Positions 41,637 through 50,436 of a DNA stretch of 64,000 bases are shown one piece after another. The stretch is from assembly GCA_964410625.1 (NCBI GenBank), contig CAYPHY010000012.1:36162-100161 (forward strand), given 5' to 3'. The notes under the pieces were generated by a model. That model worked only from the letters and a program-made list of their open reading frames with translations. It was not told where the DNA came from and made no database searches. Source of the stretch: CAYPHY01 sp964410625 (GTDB lineage Bacteria; Chloroflexota; Anaerolineae; Promineifilales; Promineifilaceae). Each line of letters starts with the position of its first letter. Positions within the stretch are counted from its first letter, which is position 1. A program made the translations under genes and the position numbers.

Positions 41637-43049
41637 TTAATTCGTATTCATTCGTGCCATTCGTGTCGTCTCTACTTTTGAGATGACGGCGCGGAATTTA
41701 CCGTTGGCGGTGCGCGGGATGTCGCTCACCGGCTCCAAAAGCACCTCCATCGGCCCTACGCGGTCGCGGATGCGCTGCGCTAGCATCTCGCCATCCCGGT
41801 CGGTATAAGCGGCCGTCGGGATAAACTTGACCCGAATCCGCCCCAAATCTTCCTGGATGATCTGCGCCTCGCACACCGGCAGGTCGGCCTTGAAGACGGG
41901 GTCGAGGCGGCCGATATGCCGCCCATCGGCCGTCACCACCACATCATCAATCCGCCCTTCCACTTGCTGCCAGACCGGCATCTGGCGGCCGCACGCGCAG
42001 CCGCTTTGCGGAGCAATGATCCCCCGGTCGCCGATCTCATAGCGGATCAGCGGCATATCGGCGTTGAGCAGCCCCGTAGCTACAAAACACCCTGGCTGCC
42101 CGGCCGCCACCGGCTGATCTTCCTCGTCGGCCAACACTTCCATCACACCCACATCCGGCCAGTTGTGCAGCCGTCCCGCTTCGCACTCCCCGGCGGCCGT
42201 GGCGATCTCCGCCATGCCGTAGGTCTCGCGTACCGGGCATTGAAAGACATGGGAGATCACCCGCCGCTGGTGGTCAAACAGCGGCTCGGCGTTGCCAATT
42301 GCCACCGTCAGGCGCGGGGCGTCCAGCTCCAGCTCCATCGCCACCTGCGCCAGCCGGTAGAGGCCAGAGGGATAGCCGAGCAGATAGGTCACGCCATGCC
42401 GCCGCATCGCTTCCAGATAGGCGGGGATATGCTCGGCCGAGAGGTGATAGGCGGAAAGGTAAAGCTGGCGTAGGGCGGCGTTCCAGACCCAGAAGGGTGG
42501 CCGTTGCCGTTCCACTGGCGTCACCAATTGCCCGCCCAAAATCGCCCAACGGTCGTGGCGTGAGACGCCATACCAGCGACGGCTACGCGCCTCAAACATC
42601 GCGAACCAGGTTTGTAGGGTTTCCTTGCTGATCCAGATGTGGAGCGGCTTGCCTGTCGTCCCGCTGGTGTGTTCGTAATACATCTGGCGCGGATCACAAT
42701 CATCGGCAACAAAAGCGCGTGGCTCCTGGCGTAAATGCTCCTTGGTCAGCACCGGCCAATTCGCCAACACGTCCCAGGCCGCCTTGTCGCCGCGCCGCCG
42801 CCGTTCGTCCCACTGTTGGCGGTAATAGGGGACCCGCGTGGCCGCGCGGTGCAAGACAAAGGCCAGTCGCTCTTCCTGCCACACTTGCCACTGTGCCGCG
42901 CTCCAACCGTCCCGCGCCAAAATCTCCTCGACCAACGCTTCATGCTGTGGCCCATAACGCCAGCGGCTCAGATAACGGCCGCGCACACTCGCCGCCAATA
43001 CACGCAATGGATAGGGTAGTTGATGATAAATTCGCATCATGTCAATCAT
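41637..43049 (-). CDS. PaaK-like adenylate-forming enzyme (phenylacetate-CoA ligase family)
   Basis: 470 aa. AMP-binding P-loop HTSGTTGKPL at 127-136, YGMAEIATAAGECEAG, a Cys-rich zinc-like motif SGCACGRQMPVWQQVEGR and the ARR-type GRLDPVFKADLPV region. PaaK/CapK-type proteins activate a carboxylate as an adenylate. In EPS loci this family is proposed to activate a non-sugar substituent such as an acyl group. The substrate is not readable. The C-terminal residues derive from a dispersed repeat. Confidence 0.88.
   Translation of the reverse strand: MIDMMRIYHQLPYPLRVLAASVRGRYLSRWRYGPQHEALVEEILARDGWSAAQWQVWQEERLAFVLHRAATRVPYYRQQWDERRRRGDKAAWDVLANWPVLTKEHLRQEPRAFVADDCDPRQMYYEHTSGTTGKPLHIWISKETLQTWFAMFEARSRRWYGVSRHDRWAILGGQLVTPVERQRPPFWVWNAALRQLYLSAYHLSAEHIPAYLEAMRRHGVTYLLGYPSGLYRLAQVAMELELDAPRLTVAIGNAEPLFDHQRRVISHVFQCPVRETYGMAEIATAAGECEAGRLHNWPDVGVMEVLADEEDQPVAAGQPGCFVATGLLNADMPLIRYEIGDRGIIAPQSGCACGRQMPVWQQVEGRIDDVVVTADGRHIGRLDPVFKADLPVCEAQIIQEDLGRIRVKFIPTAAYTDRDGEMLAQRIRDRVGPMEVLLEPVSDIPRTANGKFRAVISKVETTRMARMNTN
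41640..41668. repeat. ATTCATTCGTGCCATTCGTG repeat at a gene end
   Basis: Encodes the last residues (RMARMNTN, stop) of the PaaK-like protein. Same family as 17375 and 22037. Confidence 0.8.
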
Positions 43050-43062
43050 GGTCTACCTCGTT

Positions 43063-43140
43063 GTCAGTCGGCAGTAAGCAGTAGGCAGTAGACAGTCTCC
43101 CAATCTCTCAGTCTCTTAATCTCCTTATCTCCAATCTCCT
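43063..43140. repeat. Two repeat families at a gene junction
   Basis: 43063-43096: CAGTCGGCAGTAAGCAGTAG heptamers. 43093-43140: GGAGATTGG family. The latter encodes the last residues (RRLEIRRLRD) of the following GT. Confidence 0.85.
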
Positions 43141-44184
43141 AAAAACCCCTTCCCATCGCGCCTTCACCGGCGGCCAGGCGCAGCTTTCGGCGAGGCGACG
43201 GCCGTTATGCGAAAGGCAGCCAGCCAATTGTGGGTCGGCCAACAAGCGGCGCACGCTGTTCGCCATCCCCGCCACATCGCCGTCCGCGACTAATAATGCC
43301 GTTTCCTCATGCCCCAGTAAATAAGGAATGCCTCCTACCCGCGTTGCCACCACCGGCACGCCAAACGCCCCCGCCTCCACCACGCTGACCGGCATGTTGT
43401 CCACGCGGTTGGTGTTCAGGTAAATGTCATGGTTGGCAAACTCGCCCACCTTCCCCTGATGATCGAGAAAACCGGCAAATTGCACCTGGTCGGCCAACCC
43501 CTTTTGTGCGGCCAACGCCTGCACGGCCGCCAGCAACCCCTTGTCCTGTCCCGCCATGGTCAACGTCGCCTCAGGATGGGTCTGGCGCAAATCAGCCAGC
43601 ACTTCAATCGCCATCTGCGGATGGTAAACCTCATGGAAGGTACGCATCCACAGCAAGCGCGGCCGCAACACCCGCCGTTCATGAAAGGGATAGCGCTCAA
43701 TCGCCAGCACATTGGGGATGACTTGTGTCCCCATTCGTGCGGGCAACGACGCCAACAGACCGTTCATCTCATGTACCATGTAGGGGGAGGGCGAGACAAC
43801 AGCATCGGCGCGACCGAGCACCCGCCGCGCCCAACCAGGATAACGGCGGGCGAAATCGGGCAAGGAACCGCCATGCAGCGTCAACACTTGCGGCAAAGCC
43901 AGCCGCCGCGTCAACATCGTCGCCAAATCGGCCACCGCAAAAGCTAATCCGCTGAAAACCAGGTGGATGACTAAATCAATATCCTTGCGCCAGGCGATCA
44001 ATGAACGCAAGGTGTCGGCCAGCCGCCCTGCCCGCCCCGATTTCGTGGAGGTCATGCGCACGGTGTAACCATCCTGGGCAAAAAGGTCGGCGAGAATCTC
44101 CCCCTGGCTGACGACCCAACCGGGATGACGGCCGAGCATCGGCCCGACGAAGCAAAGGCGGGGGTGTTGTAAGTAGTGATTCAT
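43108..44184 (-). CDS. Glycosyltransferase family 4
   Basis: 358 aa from ATG 44184, set by the 4-bp ATGA overlap with the preceding gene; the open frame upstream adds 48 residues including two repeat segments and is rejected. GT-B pattern: GRHPGWVVSQGEILADLF, MRTFHEVYHPQMAIEVLADL donor half, LVVMPVSVVEAGAFGVPVVATRVGG ending with the E-x7-E-like segment (VVEAGAFGVP). C-terminal tail repeat-encoded. Part of a run of co-directional GT4 genes building the repeat unit. Confidence 0.88.
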   Translation of the reverse strand: MNHYLQHPRLCFVGPMLGRHPGWVVSQGEILADLFAQDGYTVRMTSTKSGRAGRLADTLRSLIAWRKDIDLVIHLVFSGLAFAVADLATMLTRRLALPQVLTLHGGSLPDFARRYPGWARRVLGRADAVVSPSPYMVHEMNGLLASLPARMGTQVIPNVLAIERYPFHERRVLRPRLLWMRTFHEVYHPQMAIEVLADLRQTHPEATLTMAGQDKGLLAAVQALAAQKGLADQVQFAGFLDHQGKVGEFANHDIYLNTNRVDNMPVSVVEAGAFGVPVVATRVGGIPYLLGHEETALLVADGDVAGMANSVRRLLADPQLAGCLSHNGRRLAESCAWPPVKARWEGVFRRLEIRRLRD

Positions 44185-45365
44185 TTCTCGAACTTTAGAA
44201 ACCGGGTTTCTTGAAGAAACCCGGTTTCTAGGTGGGACAAAGCAAACAACTCCGCGACCGCCTGCCGGTAGGCGGAGTAGCTGAAACGGGGTGCGGCCGC
44301 TACCCCCGCGCGGCTGGCCTTCTTCCATCGTTCCGGCTGGGCGGCAAACTCCACAATCGCCCGCACAAAGCCCTCTATATCAGTCGCGTCCAGGGCAACC
44401 CCCGCCCCCGTTTCCGCCAATGTCTGCGGGATGCTGGCAACCGTGCTGGCGAGTGGCACGGCTCCGTAAGCCATCGCCTCGCTCAGCACCTTCGGCCAGC
44501 CCTCGGTGTCGGAGGGCAGCAAGACAAAGTGCGCCGCCGCATAATGCTCGGCCAATTCCTGGCGCGGCCGCCAACCATGAAAGACCACCGACTTCAACCC
44601 CTGCTCCCGCGCCCAGGCCTCGTAACGCGGCCGATCCGCGCCATCCCCCAGAAAATGGAGGTTGAAGGGCAAATTCTCGGCGTGCAACTGTTGGGCGATG
44701 CGCAGGACACGGCCGACCCCCTTCGCCTCGTTCAACGCCCCAACAAAGAGCAGTTGCACTGGTCGCGTCAGCTCCTTGGTCGCTGCCGCCAGCCGCCCCT
44801 GTGCCACTTCTTCATCAGTCAGCGAGGGATTATCAAAGGTGTGGATGTGGGTGGGTTGGTCAGGCCAACGGCCGTTGATCGTCACCACCCCCCGCGCCCA
44901 ATTCCGTTGCAACCACAAGCGTTGCAGCGCATAGGTGCGTGGTTCGCCCACATATGGCCGCCAATTCCCGGCATACTTGATCCAGCGCGTGGACGGCCGT
45001 TGGCTAATGGTCAGCAGTAACAAAGCCAGCAGGCTGATATTGGCCGGGCAACGGACATGGACGGCATCGGCCGTTGCCAATTCCTCGCGGATGACCCGCG
45101 CATAGTGGGGATAGGCACGCAGGATCGCCAGCTTGTCGGCGAGTGTATCGCCACCGGCCGCCAGAACGGTTCGCACCCGGATTCGCGTCGAACGATAAGC
45201 TAATGCGCTCTCCGGTGCAGCCTCGGTATATACGGGGGCGATATGGACGATCTCATCGAACAGCAACGCCAGCTGGTCCAATTCGCGCACCGTTGGCCCC
45301 CAGCCGACCAGATGATCTTCACGCCAATAGTGGGGCGTGTGTGAAATAACCAATAGCCGCTTCAT
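44181..45365 (-). CDS. Glycosyltransferase family 4 (GT-B)
   Basis: 394 aa. LLVISHTPHYWREDHLVGWGP N-terminus, HTFDNPSLTDEEVAQGR, donor-half start VQLLFVGALNEAKGVGRVL, LPSDTEGWPKVLSEAMAYGAVPLAS with the E-x7-E pair. The TGA overlaps the next ATG by 4 bp. Last 15 residues are encoded by the AGAAACCGGGTTTCT palindrome pair, so the natural end is probably near residue 375. Confidence 0.9.
   Translation of the reverse strand: MKRLLVISHTPHYWREDHLVGWGPTVRELDQLALLFDEIVHIAPVYTEAAPESALAYRSTRIRVRTVLAAGGDTLADKLAILRAYPHYARVIREELATADAVHVRCPANISLLALLLLTISQRPSTRWIKYAGNWRPYVGEPRTYALQRLWLQRNWARGVVTINGRWPDQPTHIHTFDNPSLTDEEVAQGRLAAATKELTRPVQLLFVGALNEAKGVGRVLRIAQQLHAENLPFNLHFLGDGADRPRYEAWAREQGLKSVVFHGWRPRQELAEHYAAAHFVLLPSDTEGWPKVLSEAMAYGAVPLASTVASIPQTLAETGAGVALDATDIEGFVRAIVEFAAQPERWKKASRAGVAAAPRFSYSAYRQAVAELFALSHLETGFLQETRFLKFEK
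44197..44229. repeat. Double AGAAACCGGGTTTCT hairpin
   Basis: 44197-44211 and 44215-44229, three bases apart, giving a 33-bp palindrome. It encodes the C-terminal ETGFLQETRFLKFEK of the GT just before a 4-bp gene overlap. Confidence 0.85.
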
Positions 45366-46633
45366 ACTTCCGCTTCAACACGTTCTTTGTACAGCGATTC
45401 TCCTGAATCGCTGCTCCGTTCCCGCCCTGTAAGCTCGATGCCGGCCAGGTTTTTGCCCGCGATTTGGGAAAATCGCGGTACGGTTAATTCACGCAGTAGT
45501 TGATCATAGGCGGCGATGCGCTGTTCCCAGGTGGCTTCACGCGCCACCTCCTGCGCTCGTTCGCCCATCTGCGTGCGCCTTGTCTCGTCGCCAAGCAGGA
45601 ATAGGATAGCTGCGGCCGTTGCCCCTGGATCATCCGGCGGCACAGCCACGCCGGTCACCCCATCAATGATCGCCTCTTCCAGCCCGCAATCCTTGCTAAC
45701 AATGGCCGCCAACCCACAGAGCGCCGCTTCCTGGACGACAATGCCATACCCTTCGACATCACCATCGGCCGCCTGGCGGCTGACCAACACAAATAAGTCA
45801 GCCAGGTTGTAGAGACGGGGCAACATCCCCTCTTCGACCATGCCCAAAAAGCGTACATGGTCGGCCACGTCCAACTGCTGCGCCAACTGCTCAAATTCGG
45901 CACGGCGCGTCGGCAGACCGGCAATCAGATAGACCAGGTCGGGAAAGCGGCGCAGGATGTCGGGCAAGGCGCGAATGACCACATCTTGCGCCTTGCGCTC
46001 GCTCACATTGCCGACGGTCAGCAAGACGCGACAGTTGCCCAAGCCTAATTGCGCCCGTAAATCGGCTGTGTCCAACCCGGTGTGGAAGCGTTCACCATCA
46101 GCCGCATTCAAAATCACGCGCATCCGTTGCGGCTCCGGTGCAGCCAATTCGCGCACCAAACCCGCCGTATAGTCGCTGACGGCGACTACGGCCGTCGCCC
46201 GGCGAATCGCCCAGCGATTGAGCCAACGCACGAGGGGCGAACGTGCCAGGAACTCCGTCCCATGTCCAACGGCCAGCCAGGGGGCCTTGAAACGCAGGGT
46301 GAGCAACGCGGCCATCCACAAGGCGCGGCTGCCGCTGGCAACGACCACATCGGGTTGCATCTCCGCCACCAGGCGATTGATCCGTTGCCAACGCTTCAAC
46401 CACCACCAACGGCCGCCATCACGCTCTTCCAATGTCGTCATCTGGAAATTCTGCCGGACATTAAACGCGATCTGGTCGGCGGCCGAGACATAGGGCTGAG
46501 GTGCGGCGACATGCACCCGCCAACCCCGACGCGCCAAATGCTGTGCCAGTTGGTAGGCGTGTGCCCCAATCCCGCCCGGTCCCGGCGGGAACTCTGTACT
46601 CAAAATCAATACTCGCCCTGATACCCTACTCAT
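45362..46633 (-). CDS. Glycosyltransferase family 4
   Basis: 423 aa from ATG 46633; an upstream TTG gives five more residues but no ribosome site. GT-B: LSTEFPPGPGGIGAHAYQLAQHLARRG, LLTVGNVSERKAQDVVIRALP, VSRQAADGDVEGYGIVVQEAALCGLAAIVS with E-x7-E. The last 35 residues (IAGKNLAGIELTGRERSSDSGESL) are repeat-derived. Stop overlaps the next gene by 4 bp. Confidence 0.9.
   Translation of the reverse strand: MSRVSGRVLILSTEFPPGPGGIGAHAYQLAQHLARRGWRVHVAAPQPYVSAADQIAFNVRQNFQMTTLEERDGGRWWWLKRWQRINRLVAEMQPDVVVASGSRALWMAALLTLRFKAPWLAVGHGTEFLARSPLVRWLNRWAIRRATAVVAVSDYTAGLVRELAAPEPQRMRVILNAADGERFHTGLDTADLRAQLGLGNCRVLLTVGNVSERKAQDVVIRALPDILRRFPDLVYLIAGLPTRRAEFEQLAQQLDVADHVRFLGMVEEGMLPRLYNLADLFVLVSRQAADGDVEGYGIVVQEAALCGLAAIVSKDCGLEEAIIDGVTGVAVPPDDPGATAAAILFLLGDETRRTQMGERAQEVAREATWEQRIAAYDQLLRELTVPRFSQIAGKNLAGIELTGRERSSDSGESLYKERVEAEV
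45393..45478. repeat. Two hairpins inside a gene end
   Basis: AGCGATTC-TCCT-GAATCGCT (45393-45412) and CCGCGATTT / AAATCGCGG (45457-45478). A related element is at 46652-46669. Both are translated in the C-terminal tail of a GT4. Confidence 0.8.
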
Positions 46634-46703
46634 GGTTCGTTGTCTCAATGTGGCGCGATTTGGAAAATCGCGTTACCTGATTCACTGGTCAATGTAAACG
46701 GCC

Positions 46704-46803
46704 NNNNNNNNNNNNNNNNNNNNNNNNNNNNNNNNNNNNNNNNNNNNNNNNNNNNNNNNNNNNNNNNNNNNNNNNNNNNNNNNNNNNNNNNNNNNNNNNN
46801 NNN
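46704..46803. other. 100-N gap flanked by a 55-bp duplication
   Basis: The 55 bp at 46649-46703 and 46804-46858 are identical. Merging removes 155 bp and leaves a normal spacer between the GT4 and the O-antigen ligase gene. No gene is broken. Confidence 0.95.
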
Positions 46804-46843
46804 TGTGGCGCGATTTGGAAAATCGCGTTACCTGATTCACTGG

Positions 46844-48457
46844 TCAATGTAAACGGCCGTACCCATTGCCGTTACTAAATCCGCTCCCGTTCGTAAACCC
46901 ATTGTTATTAGCAAGTCCATTACCCTTCCCCTGGTCGAGCAGGTGAGCATTAGCACGCTCTTTTGGGACGGCAAGCGGGGCAGTGGTTGGAGCAGTGGCC
47001 GGACCGGAAAGCGAATGCCCATTGATCGGCGGCGTGGCGAGGGGCTTGCGGAACCAACGGCCGCGAAAAAGTGCGGGCATACCTGACGGCCGTTGCACCT
47101 CCCAGGCCACCAACGCCAAAATAAAGATAAAGGAAATGGCCGCAAAACGCATCGCGCTTTGCATCATGATACTCGTTGACCAGACGGCAAAGGAGGCGAC
47201 GAGGGCGCGGTTAAAGCCTGGTGGCGTTGCCCGATAGCGTACAATAAGCATCGCCACCATAATCAAAATGGCCGCCACCCCAAACAGCCCATGCTCGGCC
47301 AACAAGCGCGTAAACTCGGTGTGCGCCGCGACCAGTTCCGTGAAGTAAGTGTAGCGGTAGACTGTCGCCAACCCTACGCCCACGCCGGTCAATGGGTTCT
47401 CTTCAAAGGCTTGGAGATCAGCGGCGGCCGCTTCCAAACGGCCAGTCGTATCCAAATCAGCAAAACGTTTCGCCAGCGACCCACCAGTGTACTCATTTAG
47501 TGAAGGGAAGATAATGATGACGGCGACGGCCGCGCCGAGGAGCATCAAGAGTATAAAACGTCGCCGTGCCTGTGAGGTTTGGGTCAGATGCAGACCAAAG
47601 GCAATCAGCGCAAGGGCAAGGCTATACAGGCCGCCACGAGAAAAGGTTAACAACGCCTGGGCAATGATGCCCATCACCATCAGCAAGAGCACAAATCGCG
47701 CCCCACCAGCTTTGGGCAACAGCGTGATCAGGATGATCCCCATCAACGCCCCCAACCCTAGCAAATTAGAAACCTGGTTCGGGCCATAACCGCCACTGGT
47801 GACAAAGTTCGAGGCCTCGACAAAGGTAAACTCGGTGATTAGCGTGTTATAAAAGGCGAGAAAAGCGACGCTGATGATCGGCGCCATCAGCGCCAGCATG
47901 ATCTTCACCGCCTGTCCGCGACTCACCGGCCGTTCCCACACATAGAGTGCCAGGGCGATCAACGCCACATGCCCGGATAGATTGAAGCTGATCTGATCAC
48001 GCCCCTCAGTGAAGCCTAGTTGGGTGAAGGAAGGGATCACTGCCGGAAGCAACACCACCAGCAACATCAGCGGCAAAGCCGTCCGAAAACGGCGTGATGT
48101 CAACTTGCCTCGCCACTCGACCACCAGCGCAATAGCAGCAATGGCGATCATCATATACTTGCCATGTTCCCACAGCAAGTGGGCTTCCGTCATGCGCCAT
48201 AAGACCTCGCCGCCACCAATATAGGCCAGATATACCAGTACCTGGGTAAACTCGCGGCGCAAGGCAGCCAGCAAAGCTAGAAAGACGATCAGCAGCGCGT
48301 GGGCGGTGCTGATCCAGGGGGATAAGCTTAAGAGAAAGGCCAACGGGATGTGGATGAGTAAAAATCCAATCAGCCGTATATTTTGCGAGTGTGCTAACTC
48401 GCGTGCCGGATTACCGACGTATCCAACGCCGCTGGCCTGGGCAAAACGAATAGCCAT
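46844..48457 (-). CDS. O-antigen ligase/polymerase-like membrane protein 2
   Basis: 537 aa from ATG 48457; the longer frame adds 25 repeat-like residues. About eleven helices, with the Wzy_C region (TFSRGGLYSLALALIAFGL, AHTEFTRLLAEHGLFG with the conserved His/Glu). The loop ENPLTGVGVGLATVYRY is the usual long periplasmic segment. The C-terminal NNNGFTNGSGFSNGNGYG is low complexity. Second ligase-like protein of the locus, so one may polymerise and the other ligate. Assignment between WaaL and Wzy is not possible. Confidence 0.88.
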   Translation of the reverse strand: MAIRFAQASGVGYVGNPARELAHSQNIRLIGFLLIHIPLAFLLSLSPWISTAHALLIVFLALLAALRREFTQVLVYLAYIGGGEVLWRMTEAHLLWEHGKYMMIAIAAIALVVEWRGKLTSRRFRTALPLMLLVVLLPAVIPSFTQLGFTEGRDQISFNLSGHVALIALALYVWERPVSRGQAVKIMLALMAPIISVAFLAFYNTLITEFTFVEASNFVTSGGYGPNQVSNLLGLGALMGIILITLLPKAGGARFVLLLMVMGIIAQALLTFSRGGLYSLALALIAFGLHLTQTSQARRRFILLMLLGAAVAVIIIFPSLNEYTGGSLAKRFADLDTTGRLEAAAADLQAFEENPLTGVGVGLATVYRYTYFTELVAAHTEFTRLLAEHGLFGVAAILIMVAMLIVRYRATPPGFNRALVASFAVWSTSIMMQSAMRFAAISFIFILALVAWEVQRPSGMPALFRGRWFRKPLATPPINGHSLSGPATAPTTAPLAVPKERANAHLLDQGKGNGLANNNGFTNGSGFSNGNGYGRLH

Positions 48458-48471
48458 TGGTACTCCATTCA

Positions 48472-48563
48472 GAGAGTGGTTAGTGAATAGTGGCGAGTGG
48501 CGAGGGAAGAGCTTGCCCAAGCTATATGCCACATGCTACATGCCACGTGCCACTTGCTACTTG
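48472..48563. repeat. GTGGCGAGTGGCGAG / CCACATGCTACATGCCAC repeat
   Basis: Seven-base units with a partial complement, in the spacer between the O-antigen ligase and a GT2 gene. Confidence 0.8.
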
Positions 48564-48607
48564 TATCAGCTTAGTAGCAAACGGCCGCAATGAACAGTAA
48601 AAGAGCG

Positions 48608-50287
48608 TTAAAAATCGGAATGGAGGGTGGGAATTTGGGGGTAATGATCGAGCATTTGCCGCCCTTGCTGCAAACGAGCGCGGTTTTGGCGCAACGTATT
48701 CGGCAGCAGCAGAGCCATCACCAGAGCGCGTGCCAGACGACGCAGACGGCCGCTCTCCCCGCGCAACGTACTGACGGCACGGATCAGCAATGCCTCGTTC
48801 ACCTGCTGCGGCGTGAAGTAGCGCAGCCAGAGGTACCCTTCGGTGGGAGCCAACAGATGGCGCTGCAACAAACTGGAACGGCTGGCGGAACGGGTGACGA
48901 CACGGCCGCCATGCTGCCGTAACCCCCCGCGCGGCGCATGTAGATGGAGAACAGAGGCATCAGGGTTCAGCACGAGCAACTGCCCCGCCAGATACAACCG
49001 CATCCCCAAATCCCCATCGGCCCGCTCCCCCTTTTCATAGGCCAGATCGAACAGCCCCGACGCACATAATGACTGGCGGCGCAAGAGGCTGTTGTTGGTC
49101 GGAAAGACGTCGCTGTCGCGCACATAGGTGAAGGCCGCCGGTAAGGCCCCGGCCCCCGCTTCCTCGGCCACACCACAGGAAGCATCCACGCGATGTTCCG
49201 CCATAAAGGAGAGATGGCGGGCGATTAAATCCGGCTGCACTTCATCATCATCGTCCAAAAACAGCACCATATCCCCCCGCGCCAGTTGCAGACCGGCATT
49301 GCGCGAAGAACACTGCCCCGCCTGATCGCGCCAGATAACCTGCAAAGGCAAATCGGCGAAGCGTTCCGGCCAATCCGTTTGCCGTTCGGCCGTCGTCGTC
49401 TGGTCCACCACGATGATCTCCAACGGCCGTACCTGTTGCTGCCGCAGTTGGTCAAGCAGGTTGAACAGATGCGGGTAGCGGTCGAGCGTTGGAATGAGAA
49501 TGGTAACTGAAGGTTGGCTGTGTAGCGGCGGCTTGGGAGCATCGGCCGTTGCTGGACGCAAAGGGGCCGGTAAGGGGGGCGTCGCTTCCTGCCGCGCTGC
49601 CTGGAAAGCTCGCCAAAGCTTCCAACCCGAACGCTTGATCGTCCGCCGCTGTTTCAGCGAGCGCCACAAGGCCCAGGTGGCCCACATCCGGCCGTACCCG
49701 CGAAAGAGCAAGCGGAACTCATCAGCCAATTCGCGCTCGGCGCTGTCTTGTCCGGCGTATAAGACGGCCGCCGGAATCTCCGCTGGAAGCAACCAGGGAA
49801 CGTGGCGCAACTGCGCCCCACGTGTGATCCAGCGATGCCCCAATTCCAACGAGGCCCCATCCAGCGTCTCAAAGCGCGGGTCGGGGCCACCCAATTGCGC
49901 CAGCACGGCCGTCCGCACCAAACAGGCCCGCAGCGACAGCCGCCAGGAGGTAGTCACGATGTCGGCCGCCGGATCACGGCTAAAACGCCAGACGGGATTG
50001 ACAAAATCGAGCAGGCGCGGACGGCCGCCCATTTGCAGCCGCAACCCGCCGTGCCAACCATCCCCCGGCAGTTGTACGGCTTCGAGCATCGTGTCCGCAT
50101 CCGGCAAGCCAAGCATCGCATCCCAAAAGAGGCAATAATGGTCGTCCAGGTTCGGGTTCGCTGCCAGCAGTTGGTCAACGGCCTGGCTGATTCCCTGAAC
50201 ATCGGCCGTTGCCGGATATACATCGCCCAACGCCCATTGCGGTGTCTGGGTCGTATGCTTGGTGAGATAAATCAGATCAATGATCAT
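48608..50287 (-). CDS. Glycosyltransferase family 2
   Basis: 559 aa from ATG 50287 (MIIDLIYLTKHTTQTPQW). The preceding 46 codons of open frame are repeat sequence. N-terminal half: a GT2-like domain with DDHYCLFWDAMLGLPDADT and FVNPVWRFSRDPA. C-terminal half: second GT-A core SVTILIPTLDRYPHLFNLLDQL, IIVVDQTT, DMVLFLDDDDEVQPDLIARH. Such duplicated GT2 arrangements make one enzyme that adds two sugars or binds two substrates. C-terminal helices follow. Confidence 0.85.
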   Translation of the reverse strand: MIIDLIYLTKHTTQTPQWALGDVYPATADVQGISQAVDQLLAANPNLDDHYCLFWDAMLGLPDADTMLEAVQLPGDGWHGGLRLQMGGRPRLLDFVNPVWRFSRDPAADIVTTSWRLSLRACLVRTAVLAQLGGPDPRFETLDGASLELGHRWITRGAQLRHVPWLLPAEIPAAVLYAGQDSAERELADEFRLLFRGYGRMWATWALWRSLKQRRTIKRSGWKLWRAFQAARQEATPPLPAPLRPATADAPKPPLHSQPSVTILIPTLDRYPHLFNLLDQLRQQQVRPLEIIVVDQTTTAERQTDWPERFADLPLQVIWRDQAGQCSSRNAGLQLARGDMVLFLDDDDEVQPDLIARHLSFMAEHRVDASCGVAEEAGAGALPAAFTYVRDSDVFPTNNSLLRRQSLCASGLFDLAYEKGERADGDLGMRLYLAGQLLVLNPDASVLHLHAPRGGLRQHGGRVVTRSASRSSLLQRHLLAPTEGYLWLRYFTPQQVNEALLIRAVSTLRGESGRLRRLARALVMALLLPNTLRQNRARLQQGRQMLDHYPQIPTLHSDF

Positions 50288-50303
50288 ATAATTCAACAGG
50301 TAG

Positions 50304-50436
50304 GGGCAGGTCTTGTACCTGCCCTTAGTTGGGTAACCCCGAAGGTTGGGCAACCCCGAAGGTTGGGTAACCCCGAAGGTTGGGCAATCCTGAAGGTTGG
50401 GCAATCCTGAAGATTGGGCAACCATAAAGGTTGCCC
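50304..50436. repeat. Tandem 17-mer AAGGTTGGGCAACCCCG array with flanking hairpins
   Basis: Hairpin GGGCAGGT/ACCTGCCC (50304-50324), then six 17-bp units GAAGGTTGGGCAACCCC with small changes, then hairpin GGGCAACC/GGTTGCCC (50416-50436) ending one base before the stop of the next gene. Not a CRISPR array: no unique spacers. Confidence 0.85.

Noticed and set aside
46640..46852. Open frame running through the N gap
   Set aside because: It exists only because of the padding Ns.
50304..50436. Possible CRISPR array
   Set aside because: Units are 17 bp, contiguous and without variable spacers; no cas genes in the window.
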